Notes under the pieces: model-generated
Told to the model about the DNA's origin: nothing
Database searches by the model: none
Seen by the model: only the letters and a program-made list of their open reading frames with translations
Origin: Solibacillus daqui
Lineage (GTDB): Bacteria; Bacillota; Bacilli; Bacillales_A; Planococcaceae
Reading direction: 5' to 3'
Assembly (NCBI RefSeq): GCF_028747805.1
Contig: NZ_CP114887.1
Location: 2,473,501 to 2,537,500, forward strand
DNA: 64,000 nucleotides
Shown here: one piece after another, positions 45,055 through 54,672 of the stretch
Numbering within the stretch: the first letter of the stretch is position 1
Layout: each line of letters starts with the position of its first letter
Position numbers and translations under genes: made by a program

Positions 45055-46401
45055 CTAGTATTGAATAATTAAATATCCAAGTACAACTAAAATTACTGTT
45101 GGTACTGCGAAAGTCATTAAAAAACGATATATTTTATAAAAACCTTCACCCATTTGACTTCCTTGAAAAAATTCCTTCTTTACTAGTTGCTTATCCATAA
45201 TATGAATAATAAAAATCGCGATGAGTAAGTTGCCAATTGGTAAAATAACATTTGACACTACAAAGTCCGTAAAGTCAAAAATGTTACGACCAAAAATGGA
45301 CACATCCCCTAACGTACTATACGTTAAAGTAGAAGGTATTGCCGCAATAAACACAAGAACCCCTATCACCATTGTAATTTTGGCACGAGAAGCATTCCAC
45401 TTCTCTACAATCGCCGCAACAATAATCTCATACAAACTAAATGAAGAAGTTAACGTTGCAAATAAAAATAAAATTAAGAACATCGCTAAAAACAGTTCTC
45501 CAAATGGCATTTGTGAAAATGCAGCTGGAAGCACCATAAATAGTAATGGTGGCCCACTTGTGACTTCCATATCAAATGCGAACACAACTGGGAAAATCGC
45601 TAGACCTGCTAAAAACGATACAAAAATACTTAACCCTACTACTGAGCCAGCTGAATTTGGCAAGCTAACATCTTTCTTCAAATACGAGCTATATGTAACA
45701 AGACATGAAAACCCGACTGCTAATGCAAAAAACGACTGTCCTAACGCATATAAAATCGATTCCCCTGTAATGTTCGAAAAGTCAGGGTATAAGAAGAACT
45801 TAATCCCCTCCATTGCCCCATCTAGCGTTACAGCACGCACCACTAAAATAAAGAACATGATGAATAATAGCGGCATCATAAATTTATTCGCTTTTTCAAT
45901 CCCGTTTTGAACACCTAATGCAATAACGATAACGTTCGCAATCGTAAATAATGCAAGGCCCACTAATGCGATCCACGGTGTACCTGTTACTTGCCCGAAA
46001 AATGCACCTGGGTCTAAATTCGGATCAATGACATTGCCAACAACTGACACTCCACTATATACGAAAATCCAACCACCAACTACACTGTAAAACGATAGTA
46101 ATAAAAAGCACCCAATAATGCCTAACTTTCCAATCCAAGCCCATGCTTTCGTATTCGGTGCTAGTACCTTATAAGCGGTTACTGCTTCTTTTTGTGCTGC
46201 ACGACCAATGATATATTCCGATAATAACATCGGTAAACCTATTAATAACGTTAATAGAACAAAAATTAAAAAGAATGCGCCGCCACCACTTTGACCGGCT
46301 ACATAAGGCATTTTCCAAATCGCCCCGAGCCCAATCGCTGCACCAGCTGACGCTAATACAAACCCTAATTTACTTGACCATTGTCCTTTACTCTTCTCCA
46401 T
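45055..46401 (-). CDS. Sodium-dependent amino acid transporter, NSS family
   Basis: LeuT-fold sodium symporter, 448 residues, about 11 membrane helices. The N-terminal KLGFVLASAGAAIGLGAIWKMPYVAG (two parts: sodium site in the unwound TM1) and SFFALAVGFSCLVTYSSYL (TM6) are visible. Position inside the kyn operon between kynA and kynB strongly suggests that it imports tryptophan or kynurenine; MhsT and TnaT of this family carry tryptophan. Substrate is inferred from context only. Confidence 0.9.
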   Translation of the reverse strand: MEKSKGQWSSKLGFVLASAGAAIGLGAIWKMPYVAGQSGGGAFFLIFVLLTLLIGLPMLLSEYIIGRAAQKEAVTAYKVLAPNTKAWAWIGKLGIIGCFLLLSFYSVVGGWIFVYSGVSVVGNVIDPNLDPGAFFGQVTGTPWIALVGLALFTIANVIVIALGVQNGIEKANKFMMPLLFIMFFILVVRAVTLDGAMEGIKFFLYPDFSNITGESILYALGQSFFALAVGFSCLVTYSSYLKKDVSLPNSAGSVVGLSIFVSFLAGLAIFPVVFAFDMEVTSGPPLLFMVLPAAFSQMPFGELFLAMFLILFLFATLTSSFSLYEIIVAAIVEKWNASRAKITMVIGVLVFIAAIPSTLTYSTLGDVSIFGRNIFDFTDFVVSNVILPIGNLLIAIFIIHIMDKQLVKKEFFQGSQMGEGFYKIYRFLMTFAVPTVILVVLGYLIIQY

Positions 46402-46435
46402 CTAACTCACTCCACTCTAACTATCTGTCTCTAAA

Positions 46436-47293
46436 CTATAATGTTGTTCGTAAATCCCAAAGCTCTGGGAAAAAACGATGATCAAGCACTTGGCGTAAAT
46501 AGTTCACACCAGAGGAGCCACCAGTGCCTATTTTAAAACCAATAATACGCTCAACCGTTTTCATATGACGGAAGCGCCATTGCTGTAATGCATCTTCAAT
46601 ATCTACTAACTTTTCTGCCAATTGGTATAAATCCCAATAAGTATCGATATTTTCATATACAGTTTTCCAGGCTGCCGCAACGGAATCGTCACCACTATAT
46701 ACTACAGAAAAATCACGATTAATCAATGTTGGATTTATTTCCAACCCTGCTTTTACGAGTGCTTCAATCGCGACATCGTATATACTTGGCGCTTCATAGG
46801 CCTGTTTTAGTTCGTTTAATATCTCTTGATCTTTTTCATAAATTTTTAAGATATGCTTACTTTTATAGCCAAGTGCAAATTCGATTTGGCGGTATTGATA
46901 GCTTTGAAATCCTGAAGCTTTTCCGAGCGAATCACGGAACTGTAAATATTCAGCAGGTGTCATCGTTGCAAGCACATCCCATGCTTGAATAATTTGATGC
47001 TGTATTTTTGATACACGAGCGAGCATTTTAAACGCAGGTTGCATGTTCCCTAGCTGAATTGTTGTAATGGCAGCCTGTAATTCATGGATAATAAGCTTCA
47101 TCCATAGCTCGCTTACTTGATGAATAATTAAAAACAACATTTCATCATGATGCTCTGATAAGCGCTTTTGACTCGATAATATAGCATCTAACCCTAAATA
47201 CTCGCCATACGTCATATCATTTTTAAAGTCGGTATGAATGCCTTTTTCCGCACTGATTTTTTGTTCTAAGTCTGAAATCGATTTTTTGTCCAT
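46436..47293 (-). CDS. kynA: Tryptophan 2,3-dioxygenase
   Basis: Heme enzyme opening the indole ring of tryptophan to N-formylkynurenine. 285 residues: [17 protein letters not shown], the heme/substrate region [17 protein letters not shown] with the conserved histidine, [19 protein letters not shown] (here [16 protein letters not shown]) and the C-terminal [12 protein letters not shown] and [13 protein letters not shown] at 47293 with GGAGG seven bases upstream; a TTG one codon earlier is less likely. Confidence 0.96.
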   Translation of the reverse strand: MDKKSISDLEQKISAEKGIHTDFKNDMTYGEYLGLDAILSSQKRLSEHHDEMLFLIIHQVSELWMKLIIHELQAAITTIQLGNMQPAFKMLARVSKIQHQIIQAWDVLATMTPAEYLQFRDSLGKASGFQSYQYRQIEFALGYKSKHILKIYEKDQEILNELKQAYEAPSIYDVAIEALVKAGLEINPTLINRDFSVVYSGDDSVAAAWKTVYENIDTYWDLYQLAEKLVDIEDALQQWRFRHMKTVERIIGFKIGTGGSSGVNYLRQVLDHRFFPELWDLRTTL

Positions 47294-47305
47294 CAAATTT
47301 CCTCC

Positions 47306-48565
47306 TTATGCAATAACATCTCGTTTATTTTCAAATGATTCATACACTTTCTCATGCATAATGCCTTTTAATATTTGAACAGCTTGCCACACTTCTGCAA
47401 ATGAATTATATAACGCAACCGGTGCTAAACGAATGCCATTCGGTGCACGGAAATCAGGAATAACTCCTTCACCTTTTAGTGCCTTACAGATTCGTGCTGC
47501 CTCATCATGAACTAAAAATAAATGCCCGCCACGAGAATGATCTAATGGGTTGCCGAAAGTGAAGGTATTTGGAATTTCCTGTTCAATACAATCCATCATA
47601 AATTGGGTTAACTTCAGTGATTTTTCACGTATAGCGTCTATCCCTACTTCACTAAACAACTCAAGTGAGCCTATAATAGGCGCTAAACTTAATACATGCG
47701 GCGTGCCAATTTGATATGCCCCCGCGTCGCTTGATTGCGTTAATGTAATGTCTAAATCAAATTGCTTATTTTTATTTGAGCCAAACCAACCCGCTAAGCC
47801 AGGTGCAGTGCCAAAATGTTTTTCATGCACAAATAGCCCAGCAACGGAACCTGGCCCACCGTTTAAATGCTTATAATTACACCAAAAAGCAAAGTCCGCA
47901 CCAATGTCATGGAGCTTGTGTGGAATTGAACCGATTGAATGACATAAATCAAAGCCAACAATTATATTTTTTTCGTGTGCAGCCTTCGTAATCTCCTGTA
48001 AATCGAGCACTTGACCACTGCGATAAAGGACCGCTGGCAATACCGCCACTGCGACATCATCCGTCATTGCCTCAATAATGTTTTTTGTAGTTAACGTTTG
48101 CCCGTCCTGTGATTTCACTAATTTCATATGGTTTTTTGACAAACCCTTTAGCGCTAGCTGACTCTGAATTGCATATAAATCCGACGGGAAATTTAGTTCG
48201 TCTGCTAAAATTTTATTTTTGGTTTCAGTTGGTTTGAAAAAACTTGCAAGTAGCTGGTGCAAATTCGTTGTTGTAGAACCTGTTAATACAACCTCTCCAC
48301 TTTCCGCACCAACAAGTGGTGCACAAAGCTCCCCTAATTCTTCCGATAAATAAAACCACGGGTTGTCACCAGAAGTCCAACCATCAATTCCATGTTCTTT
48401 CCATGAATGTAATAATGAGAGTACACTTTTTTCCGAACGCTTTGATAATAAACCAAGTGAATTTCCATCGAAATAAATTTGACCAGGTTGTTTATAAAAT
48501 TCTTCTGCATAGCTATTTAACGAATCTTCGTTATCGAATTGCTGCGCTGTTTCAATTGTAATCAT
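47306..48565 (-). CDS. kynU: Kynureninase
   Basis: PLP enzyme cleaving kynurenine to anthranilate and alanine. 419 residues: [12 protein letters not shown] near the start, [33 protein letters not shown], and the PLP lysine in [19 protein letters not shown] (split: [13 protein letters not shown]). First gene of the operon, behind a good promoter; GAGGG precedes the ATG. The pathway stops at anthranilate: no genes for quinolinate synthesis are present. Confidence 0.96.
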   Translation of the reverse strand: MITIETAQQFDNEDSLNSYAEEFYKQPGQIYFDGNSLGLLSKRSEKSVLSLLHSWKEHGIDGWTSGDNPWFYLSEELGELCAPLVGAESGEVVLTGSTTTNLHQLLASFFKPTETKNKILADELNFPSDLYAIQSQLALKGLSKNHMKLVKSQDGQTLTTKNIIEAMTDDVAVAVLPAVLYRSGQVLDLQEITKAAHEKNIIVGFDLCHSIGSIPHKLHDIGADFAFWCNYKHLNGGPGSVAGLFVHEKHFGTAPGLAGWFGSNKNKQFDLDITLTQSSDAGAYQIGTPHVLSLAPIIGSLELFSEVGIDAIREKSLKLTQFMMDCIEQEIPNTFTFGNPLDHSRGGHLFLVHDEAARICKALKGEGVIPDFRAPNGIRLAPVALYNSFAEVWQAVQILKGIMHEKVYESFENKRDVIA

Positions 48566-48594
48566 CGAATCACCCTCTTACATTAGTTTATTTA

Positions 48595-48623
48595 ATCGTA
48601 AAGTGAATTACATTATTTGTCAA
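48595..48623 (-). promoter_or_regulatory. Sigma-A type promoter of the kyn operon
   Basis: Minus strand: consensus TTGACA (48618-48623), 17-base spacer, TACGAT (48595-48600), 30 bases before kynU. Confidence 0.65.
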
Positions 48624-48663
48624 AGTATTCCGAAAACAAAAGTAACTCTTTGTAAAGAAGTAA

Positions 48664-49551
48664 CTACAGTTGAATAAGTAGGTATATATACGTCGGCATC
48701 ATCAACGAAACATTCATAAAACGCAGCTTACGCCAGCTATTATTATCATGCTTTTGTTCGATGATGATATTAATGAATGCGAAAACAAACCCTAACAAAT
48801 AGATTCCTGCGATATGAATGTGTGCATTACTAGACATTCCTCCCACAAAAAACAAGAACAACACAAAAATATAGCAAATTGTCATTATACTTTGCGTATA
48901 ATGCGAATGCATCGGTAGCTTTCGCTTCTGATCTTCTTCAACACGCATTTTTTTATCAATGTACATATTGCCACCAAACAGTAAAACAAAAATGATCACA
49001 AGCAAAACATATTGCCACGTTTGGTAGCGAGTATTCATAAACGAAATAAAGCCCGAGCCCTCTGTAAATTCATAATAGAGGCCTTTGTGAACGTCTTTAA
49101 TATATATTCTATTTGCTGTTAAATATTCATAGAAGACAAGATTGGAGCCATCGCTATAGGTAAATCGATAGGATTTAGACACTTTTGACTTAACTGGTGG
49201 TTCTTCAATTTGTTGTAGAGTATCGAGTGAAGCTTGCATGGTTTTCAGCTCATCCTCAGCCACCGTCTGACTAACTCCTAAATAATAATTAGATTTCGGA
49301 TCACCTTCACCATCTCTCACTAAAATTGATGTTAAATAGGCGTCTGAAGAAAGGTTTACGGTGTTATCCGGGATCGGCATTGTCGCAACAAACAATAACA
49401 CGAGCAGCACTATTGAAAACGATACTGCTGGAACTTGCCAATGGAATGGCTTTTTGTTTATTCTTCTTTGGATTCGTTCGAAATCAGCTTGTTTTTCAAC
49501 CTCATCAATTTTTATGGACTGTAAGTTATTTAACTGTTTTTCATCAAGCAT
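48664..49551 (-). CDS. Putative membrane anti-sigma factor
   Basis: 295 residues from the ATG at 49551 (GGAGGTG six bases upstream). Cytoplasmic N-terminus of about 40 residues (LDEKQLNNLQSIKIDEVEKQ split here), a membrane helix at about 42-60, an extracellular domain of about 115 residues and four more helices (about 180-200, 225-245, 250-270, 278-295). It overlaps the ECF sigma gene by eight bases, the usual place of an anti-sigma factor. No zinc-binding HxxxCxxC motif is seen. The call rests on context and topology. Confidence 0.65.
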   Translation of the reverse strand: MLDEKQLNNLQSIKIDEVEKQADFERIQRRINKKPFHWQVPAVSFSIVLLVLLFVATMPIPDNTVNLSSDAYLTSILVRDGEGDPKSNYYLGVSQTVAEDELKTMQASLDTLQQIEEPPVKSKVSKSYRFTYSDGSNLVFYEYLTANRIYIKDVHKGLYYEFTEGSGFISFMNTRYQTWQYVLLVIIFVLLFGGNMYIDKKMRVEEDQKRKLPMHSHYTQSIMTICYIFVLFLFFVGGMSSNAHIHIAGIYLLGFVFAFINIIIEQKHDNNSWRKLRFMNVSLMMPTYIYLLIQL

Positions 49552-50020
49552 TGCGCACACCTCCTAATAGTTCACGTAACGCCTTTAATCCACGCGCGGT
49601 ATCATTTTTAACCTTTACTTCCGAGGTATTTAAAATTTGCGCTGTCTCTTTGACAGAATACTGCTCGATATAGCGTAAAATCACCACTTCACGGTAATTC
49701 GTTTTTATTTGCTGTAAAGCATTGTATAGCGTCTCATTTTCGGCATTTTGTAATGTTACTTCTTCTGGTAACTTGGCATTCGCTGGCGGTTCCTTTTTTA
49801 ATGCAAAAAAGCCGATTAACTTTTTTCTGCGATAATGGTCGTATATCAAATTTCGGGCAATTTTTAGTAAATACAGACGTTCATTAGCATCATAATCTTT
49901 TTGATAATAGCGGTAAAAGGTTTCTTGCAGTAAGTCATGCGCTAAATGGCAATCATTCGTTAAGTAAAGTATGTATTTATAAATCGCTTCATAATGAGTA
50001 TCAAAGACGTCTCTTCGCAA
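49544..50020 (-). CDS. ECF-family RNA polymerase sigma factor
   Basis: 158 residues. Region 2 (about 8-70, YKYILYLTNDCHLAHDLLQETFYRYYQ in two parts) with the ARNLIYDHYRRKK end, and region 4 (about 100-150) with NYREVVILRYIEQYSVKETAQIL and the helix EVKVKNDTARGLKALRE. TTG start with GGGGGAGG just upstream. Upstream of the gene an AAC...CGTC pair is present but too loosely spaced to call an autoregulatory ECF promoter. Confidence 0.9.
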   Translation of the reverse strand: MRRDVFDTHYEAIYKYILYLTNDCHLAHDLLQETFYRYYQKDYDANERLYLLKIARNLIYDHYRRKKLIGFFALKKEPPANAKLPEEVTLQNAENETLYNALQQIKTNYREVVILRYIEQYSVKETAQILNTSEVKVKNDTARGLKALRELLGGVRNA

Positions 50021-50113
50021 AGTACCTCCCCCTTCTTAGTTGTATAGACGAATGACGATTAGTTTGGAATCAGTTGTTTTTTAAACTTTCAAATAAATTC
50101 ACAAAAAGAAAAA

Positions 50114-50138
50114 CCTGAACATGGATTTCATGCTCAGG
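50114..50138 (-). terminator. Terminator after the 60-residue basic protein gene
   Basis: 10-bp stem with one mismatch (50114-50123 with 50129-50138), five-base loop, T-rich tail on the minus strand. Confidence 0.75.
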
Positions 50139-50145
50139 CTTCTTA

Positions 50146-50328
50146 TTACACACCCATTTTACGGCGCGTATTGCTTGTTTTCTTCGATTGCTGGCTCTTC
50201 ATTTTTTTCGTTGACGTGTCACCTTTTAAATTGTTTGTACCGCCACCTGCATTGTTTTTCTTTGCTTCTAATTGCTGTTTTACAAGCTCTTGTAAACTTA
50301 ATTTTTTCTTTTCTGTTTGCTCAGACAT
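50146..50328 (-). CDS. Small basic, probably disordered protein
   Basis: 60 residues: an N-terminal helix (KKKLSLQELVKQQLEAKK) followed by a low-complexity tail rich in Lys, Ser, Thr, Gly and Asn that ends in TRRKMGV. GGAGG stands eight bases before the ATG and a terminator follows, so expression is likely. Function unknown; charge and disorder suggest binding to nucleic acid or ribosome, but that is speculation. A longer open frame on the other strand is a shadow. Confidence 0.7.
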   Translation of the reverse strand: MSEQTEKKKLSLQELVKQQLEAKKNNAGGGTNNLKGDTSTKKMKSQQSKKTSNTRRKMGV

Positions 50329-50396
50329 TTGGCAAACCTCCTTTTAATTACATGTTAACTAAGTATAATGCAAAATCCCTTGTTTTGTAAAAGGAA

Positions 50397-51458
50397 TTAC
50401 GATAACCAGCGTTCTTTTACCTCCGCATCAAGTAGCCCAAGTTTTTCAAAATGCTCAGCTATTACTTGCATAAGCATTTCCTCATGCTCTTCCACCTGAA
50501 TGATACGGAGCACACGGTTAACAATAGGAGCGGCTTTACGATCAATTTCAAACATTGTATTAAATGCACGTACGCGTAATACGGGATCCTCGCTTAAGGC
50601 GGCCTCTTCAAGTTCTTCAAGTGGAACCATTTCACTAAAATGGGCAAATGGATCTTCATATAGATCACAGTAAATGCGCTCGATTACTTGCTCGGTCGTA
50701 ATGCCTAACAATAAATCATTGATGAAAAATCCTGTCTCACGCTGCTCAATGTTATGTACATCGAAATCAATGAATTCCTGATTTTCTAAGATAAAATAGT
50801 GTAACGACGGTGTTAAATCTCCAATATAGCTAAAAACATCCTTATATTGCTCACGCTCGGTATAAGCTTTTGGACGATAAACAAAGCTTGCCTTTACATC
50901 AGTGAAATCAATCGTCCATTCGTCATATGGTGAGCCGGACAGCACACGAAGCACGTAGCCATTTGTTGTCTCGATCAGTTCATCATACACATAGTCGCGC
51001 GCAAGCTCACCCGTTTCCTGTGCCTCCATAAACGTTAGACGGATCACCGCTTTTGGTGTAAAGCCACCTCGCATATCAATGAGTAACGTCACATTGCCAT
51101 CTTGACGCTTGATATTTAAAATTGCGCCATCATGCAAAGAATCGTTAAAAACTTCAGCAGCTGCCTCATCGAATTTTGTTGCAATCAATAGACGATTTTT
51201 GTACATGTTTTCGAAATGGACTTGATGTGTTGCAATAGTTTGTTCACACCAGTTCAAAAAATCCTGCCACTGTTCTGACATCCTATATAATGTTCCGCTA
51301 TCAATCGCTCCATGAAATCGCTCCGGAATCCATTGTTTTTCAGCCTTTAACTCTTGCATTGAATACGTCAATCTATCTAAATCTATATCGCTTTCTGGAA
51401 AATATGCTATATGCGCTACATCTGCTTGATGCTGTGTTTCTTTCGATAAATAAAACAT
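50397..51458 (-). CDS. DUF4085-like protein with C-terminal helical extension
   Basis: 353 residues, soluble. The middle (about 95-195) with FNDSLHDGAILNI, GNVTLLIDMRGGFTP, YVYDELIE and EWTIDFTDVKASF recalls DUF4085 proteins of Bacillus (FHDCII, LDNSGGFTN, YDEIY). The C-terminal part (about 245-350) looks like a short HEAT-type helical repeat (EAALSEDPVLRVRAFNTMF). Function unknown. Monocistronic by appearance; weakly spaced start, GGAGG upstream. Confidence 0.6.
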   Translation of the reverse strand: MFYLSKETQHQADVAHIAYFPESDIDLDRLTYSMQELKAEKQWIPERFHGAIDSGTLYRMSEQWQDFLNWCEQTIATHQVHFENMYKNRLLIATKFDEAAAEVFNDSLHDGAILNIKRQDGNVTLLIDMRGGFTPKAVIRLTFMEAQETGELARDYVYDELIETTNGYVLRVLSGSPYDEWTIDFTDVKASFVYRPKAYTEREQYKDVFSYIGDLTPSLHYFILENQEFIDFDVHNIEQRETGFFINDLLLGITTEQVIERIYCDLYEDPFAHFSEMVPLEELEEAALSEDPVLRVRAFNTMFEIDRKAAPIVNRVLRIIQVEEHEEMLMQVIAEHFEKLGLLDAEVKERWLS

Positions 51459-51646
51459 TCGAGCCTCCTTGATAGTTTTAAATATTGTATTGTAGACTTT
51501 TAATTAATATGAAAAGCTAAATAAGTCAGATTAAATCAAGAAATTGGTGATGAAATGTACTACAACTAATATACCGGTTTTTTACAAATCGTTCATAATA
51601 AATAATAAGCTATCATATAAAACATTTTAATTAAGGGGTGGTATTT

Positions 51647-52408
51647 TTGATTGAAAAACTTATTGAAATAGATCATGCACAGCTTTGGACCGAAAAAAGA
51701 GGGGAAGGTAGTATTCCTGTCATCTTAATTAGTGGAGGACCTGGAACTTGTAATTATTTAGAACCTCTTTCTAGTCTAATTGATGAGGTTTGTGAAGTAA
51801 TTATGTTTGACCCTAGAGGCTGTGGTCGTTCTAGCGATGATGGCAATGGGTATGATTTAGCGTCTTGTCTTCGTGATATTGAATGGATTAGAAAAGCGTA
51901 TGGATTTAAAAAATGGTTAGTCATTGGGCACTCATGGGGAGCAGATGTGGGACTCGCCTATTCACTATTGTATTCGCACTCTATATTAGGCTATGTTTCT
52001 ATATCTGGGACTGGAATACAAAATGACCGAGATTGGAAAGACTCTTACAGTCGAAACAAGCTAGAAATTGGTGAATTTACCCCAGATTTTGAGTATGAGG
52101 TCAATACGATTGTCCACAGATCCCTAATTGATTCTTGGAGAACATTTATTAAAAATCCGAACTTACTCAAAGATATTTCACATCTAGATTTACCCACATT
52201 ATTTATCTATGCAGAAAAAGATATTCGCCCCTCCTGGCCAATTAAGCAAATTTCTGCGCTTATTAATAATTCAAAATACATAGAAATAGAGGGTGCCGAG
52301 CATTATGTTTGGCTTAGTAAAAAGATTGAATTAGCAAAAATACTTCGAGATTTTATAAAAAACTTCGAATCATGCATTACACATGATATTAATTTTCCCC
52401 TTGAATAA
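51647..52408 (+). CDS. Alpha/beta hydrolase, proline iminopeptidase-like
   Basis: 253 residues from the TTG at 51647 (GGGGTGG upstream). Oxyanion motif SGGPG (about residue 29), nucleophile Ser in IGHSWGA (about 100), acid Asp in YAEKDIRPSW (about 197) and His in EGAEHYVW (about 222). SGGPG with GHSWG is typical of S33 proline iminopeptidases and relatives; the lid region is short. Lone plus-strand gene between minus-strand units; its codon use is more AT-rich than the neighbours, possibly acquired. Confidence 0.8.
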   Translation: MIEKLIEIDHAQLWTEKRGEGSIPVILISGGPGTCNYLEPLSSLIDEVCEVIMFDPRGCGRSSDDGNGYDLASCLRDIEWIRKAYGFKKWLVIGHSWGADVGLAYSLLYSHSILGYVSISGTGIQNDRDWKDSYSRNKLEIGEFTPDFEYEVNTIVHRSLIDSWRTFIKNPNLLKDISHLDLPTLFIYAEKDIRPSWPIKQISALINNSKYIEIEGAEHYVWLSKKIELAKILRDFIKNFESCITHDINFPLE

Positions 52409-52437
52409 GCATGTTAATATCAAAATTTAATATACAA

Positions 52438-52464
52438 AAGCCTCCTACGAATTGTAAGAGACTT
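52438..52464 (-). terminator. Probable terminator of the pst operon
   Basis: 7-bp stem AAGCCTC/GAGACTT with one G-T pair, overlapping the last codons of the response regulator gene and followed on the minus strand by TTTT. Confidence 0.45.
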
Positions 52465-53155
52465 CCTGTGCTTTATCATTAAAATAATAGCCGATGCCGC
52501 TTTTTGTCTTAATCCATTTCGGTGAGCTCGGCTGTTCTTCAATTTTCTCACGTAGTCTACGAATATGTACATCTACCGTACGCTTATCGCCTTTAGTAAA
52601 ATCGAGCATTTCAATAATATCTTCACGGGATTTAATATCACCGGGTTGTTCTAATAAATGCAACAGTAGCTTAAACTCTCGTTTTGTTAACGGGATTTCT
52701 ACTTCTTCCTTATACACTTTAAACATGACAAGATCCACTTTAAACGGACCAATTACCAGCTCCGATACACGTGCTTGCTGCTGTTGCTCTTTTTCATAGC
52801 GTTTCAAATGTAATCTTAGACGTGTCAATAGCTCGCGGAACCCAAACGGCTTGCGAATATATTCAGTAGCCCCCATCTCAAGTGCTAAAACAGCATCTAA
52901 TTCATCTGTTCTCGAACTAATCATAATAATTGGGATGTCAGATTGATAACGAATTTGACGACATATCTCTATACCCTCTATATCTGGTAATGTCCAATCG
53001 AGTATTATTGCATCAGGCCCGTATTGTACGAGCGCATCTAGTCCAAGTTTACCGGCTGTTTCGATACGTACTTCATAGCCATCTTTGATTAAATACAACT
53101 GCAATAAGTTTCCTAAATTTTCATCATCTTCAACGACTAATATTTTTTTCGTCAT
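52445..53155 (-). CDS. PhoB/PhoP-type response regulator, no adjacent kinase
   Basis: 236 residues: receiver domain with VVEDDENL, phospho-acceptor in IILDWTLPDIEG (about Asp 53), SSRTDE and RKPFGF; winged-helix domain with PLTKREFKLLLHLLEQPG, RTVDVHIRRLREKIE and IGYYF. ATG at 53155 with GAGG eight bases upstream. Last gene of the pst operon. The usual kinase phoR does not follow; the next gene is a convergent hydrolase. Probably controls phosphate genes, by context. Confidence 0.88.
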   Translation of the reverse strand: MTKKILVVEDDENLGNLLQLYLIKDGYEVRIETAGKLGLDALVQYGPDAIILDWTLPDIEGIEICRQIRYQSDIPIIMISSRTDELDAVLALEMGATEYIRKPFGFRELLTRLRLHLKRYEKEQQQQARVSELVIGPFKVDLVMFKVYKEEVEIPLTKREFKLLLHLLEQPGDIKSREDIIEMLDFTKGDKRTVDVHIRRLREKIEEQPSSPKWIKTKSGIGYYFNDKAQEVSYNS

Positions 53156-53173
53156 CAATGATTCCTCGCTTCT

Positions 53174-53827
53174 CTAGTTTAAGTCAAATAACTGTCCTTT
53201 AATAAAGTAAGCTGTTGATTCGGCCATATTTGTAATATGATCGGCCGTACGCTCGACAAAACGATTAATAAATAATAGCTGTACAACTTGTTCCGTGTCT
53301 TGCGGATGTTCTGATAAATAAGTTGTTAAAACGGCATAGTTTTGATGATTCTTCTCATCTACCTTGTCGTCTAATTCACCAACTGCTTTTGCAAGTGCAA
53401 TATCTTCCTCGATGAAAGCCTTCATCGCCTTTTTCAGCATGTCCATCGAAATATTTTTCATTTCGACTAAGCTTGTTTTCGAAATGACCGAATCTGTTTT
53501 ACTAATTTTTATTGTCGCTTTTGCAGTGTTTACAGCAAAGTCTGCGATACGCTCGATATCTGAAGACATTTTAATCATGCTAACAATACGACGAAGATCT
53601 CTAGCAACTGGCTGCTCTTTTGCCATTAACCAAATTGCCATTTGATTGATTTCATTTTCGAGCTCATCAATATAGGCATCTCCCTCAATGACATCAAGTG
53701 CAACTGTCATATCTTGCTCCTGTAATGCTGTAAATGCCTTTTCCGTTGCCACAACTGTTAAATCTACCATTTCGACCATTTTATTTTGTAGCTCAAGCAT
53801 ATTTTTTTCAAAGTTTTCACGAATCAT
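53174..53827 (-). CDS. phoU: Phosphate transport system regulator PhoU
   Basis: 217-residue, all-helical protein of two three-helix bundles, each with the metal-binding E/DxxxD pattern (IERIADFAVNTA at about 75-95 and VERTADHITNMAES at about 190). Links PstSCAB transport state to the PhoR-PhoB system. Located between pstB and the response regulator. Confidence 0.95.
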   Translation of the reverse strand: MIRENFEKNMLELQNKMVEMVDLTVVATEKAFTALQEQDMTVALDVIEGDAYIDELENEINQMAIWLMAKEQPVARDLRRIVSMIKMSSDIERIADFAVNTAKATIKISKTDSVISKTSLVEMKNISMDMLKKAMKAFIEEDIALAKAVGELDDKVDEKNHQNYAVLTTYLSEHPQDTEQVVQLLFINRFVERTADHITNMAESTAYFIKGQLFDLN

Positions 53828-53844
53828 GTCCTATCTCCCCCCTA

Positions 53845-54660
53845 TTATCCGAAACGACCTGTTACATAGTCTTCTGTGCGCTGATCTTTAGGTGTTGAGA
53901 AAATAATATTTGTATCATCAAATTCCACAACCTCACCGTTTAAGAAAAATGCCGTTTTGTCACTAATACGTGCAGCTTGTTGCATGTTGTGCGTTACAAT
54001 GACGATTGTATAATCCTTTTTCATTTGTGTAATTAATTCTTCTACCTTTAATGTTGAAATTGGGTCAAGTGCTGATGTTGGCTCGTCCATTAAAATCACA
54101 TCCGGCTTCATAGCAATAGCACGTGCGATACAAATACGTTGTTGCTGTCCACCAGAAAGACCAAGCGCCGATGATTTTAAACGATCCTTTACTTCATCCC
54201 AAATCGCTGCACCGCGCAGTGATTCTTCAACAATACCATCTAATGTCTTTTTGTTTTTTATTCCCTGCATGCGTGGGCCGTACGCTACGTTATCATAAAT
54301 ACTCATTGGGAACAGATTTGATTTTTGAAACACCATGCCCACTTTTGTTCGTAACTTAATGACATCATTCGATTCGTAAACATTTTCTCCATCAATTTGA
54401 ATATTCCCGATGACACGTACCCCATCAATCAAGTCGTTCATGCGATTTAGTGTACGTAAAAACGTTGATTTACCACAACCTGAAGGACCAATTAATGCTG
54501 TTACTTCTTTTTCTTTAATATCTAAATTGACGTTAAACAATGCTTGTTTTTCACTATAAAATAGGTTCAAATCATTTACTTGAATTTTCGTTTCCTGTAC
54601 ATCTGTTAAAATTGCTGACGAGCTGTTGAAAATCGCTGCTTCTGATACGGTCATAGTCAT
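53845..54660 (-). CDS. pstB: Phosphate ABC transporter ATP-binding protein
   Basis: 271 residues: Walker [10 protein letters not shown] (about 57), LSGGQQQR signature, Walker [14 protein letters not shown] and switch His [27 protein letters not shown] is typical of PstB. AAGGAG eight bases before the ATG. Energises PstA-PstC. Confidence 0.97.
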   Translation of the reverse strand: MTMTVSEAAIFNSSSAILTDVQETKIQVNDLNLFYSEKQALFNVNLDIKEKEVTALIGPSGCGKSTFLRTLNRMNDLIDGVRVIGNIQIDGENVYESNDVIKLRTKVGMVFQKSNLFPMSIYDNVAYGPRMQGIKNKKTLDGIVEESLRGAAIWDEVKDRLKSSALGLSGGQQQRICIARAIAMKPDVILMDEPTSALDPISTLKVEELITQMKKDYTIVIVTHNMQQAARISDKTAFFLNGEVVEFDDTNIIFSTPKDQRTEDYVTGRFG

Positions 54661-54672
54661 TGTTTTTGCTCC

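Noticed and set aside
45221..45910. 229-codon plus-strand ORF opposite the NSS transporter
   Set aside because: Antisense shadow of a membrane protein gene; no ribosome binding site, composition is typical of antisense translations.
50021..50110. ECF autoregulatory promoter upstream of the sigma factor
   Set aside because: CGTC elements exist, but no AAC-type -35 at 16-17 bases spacing.
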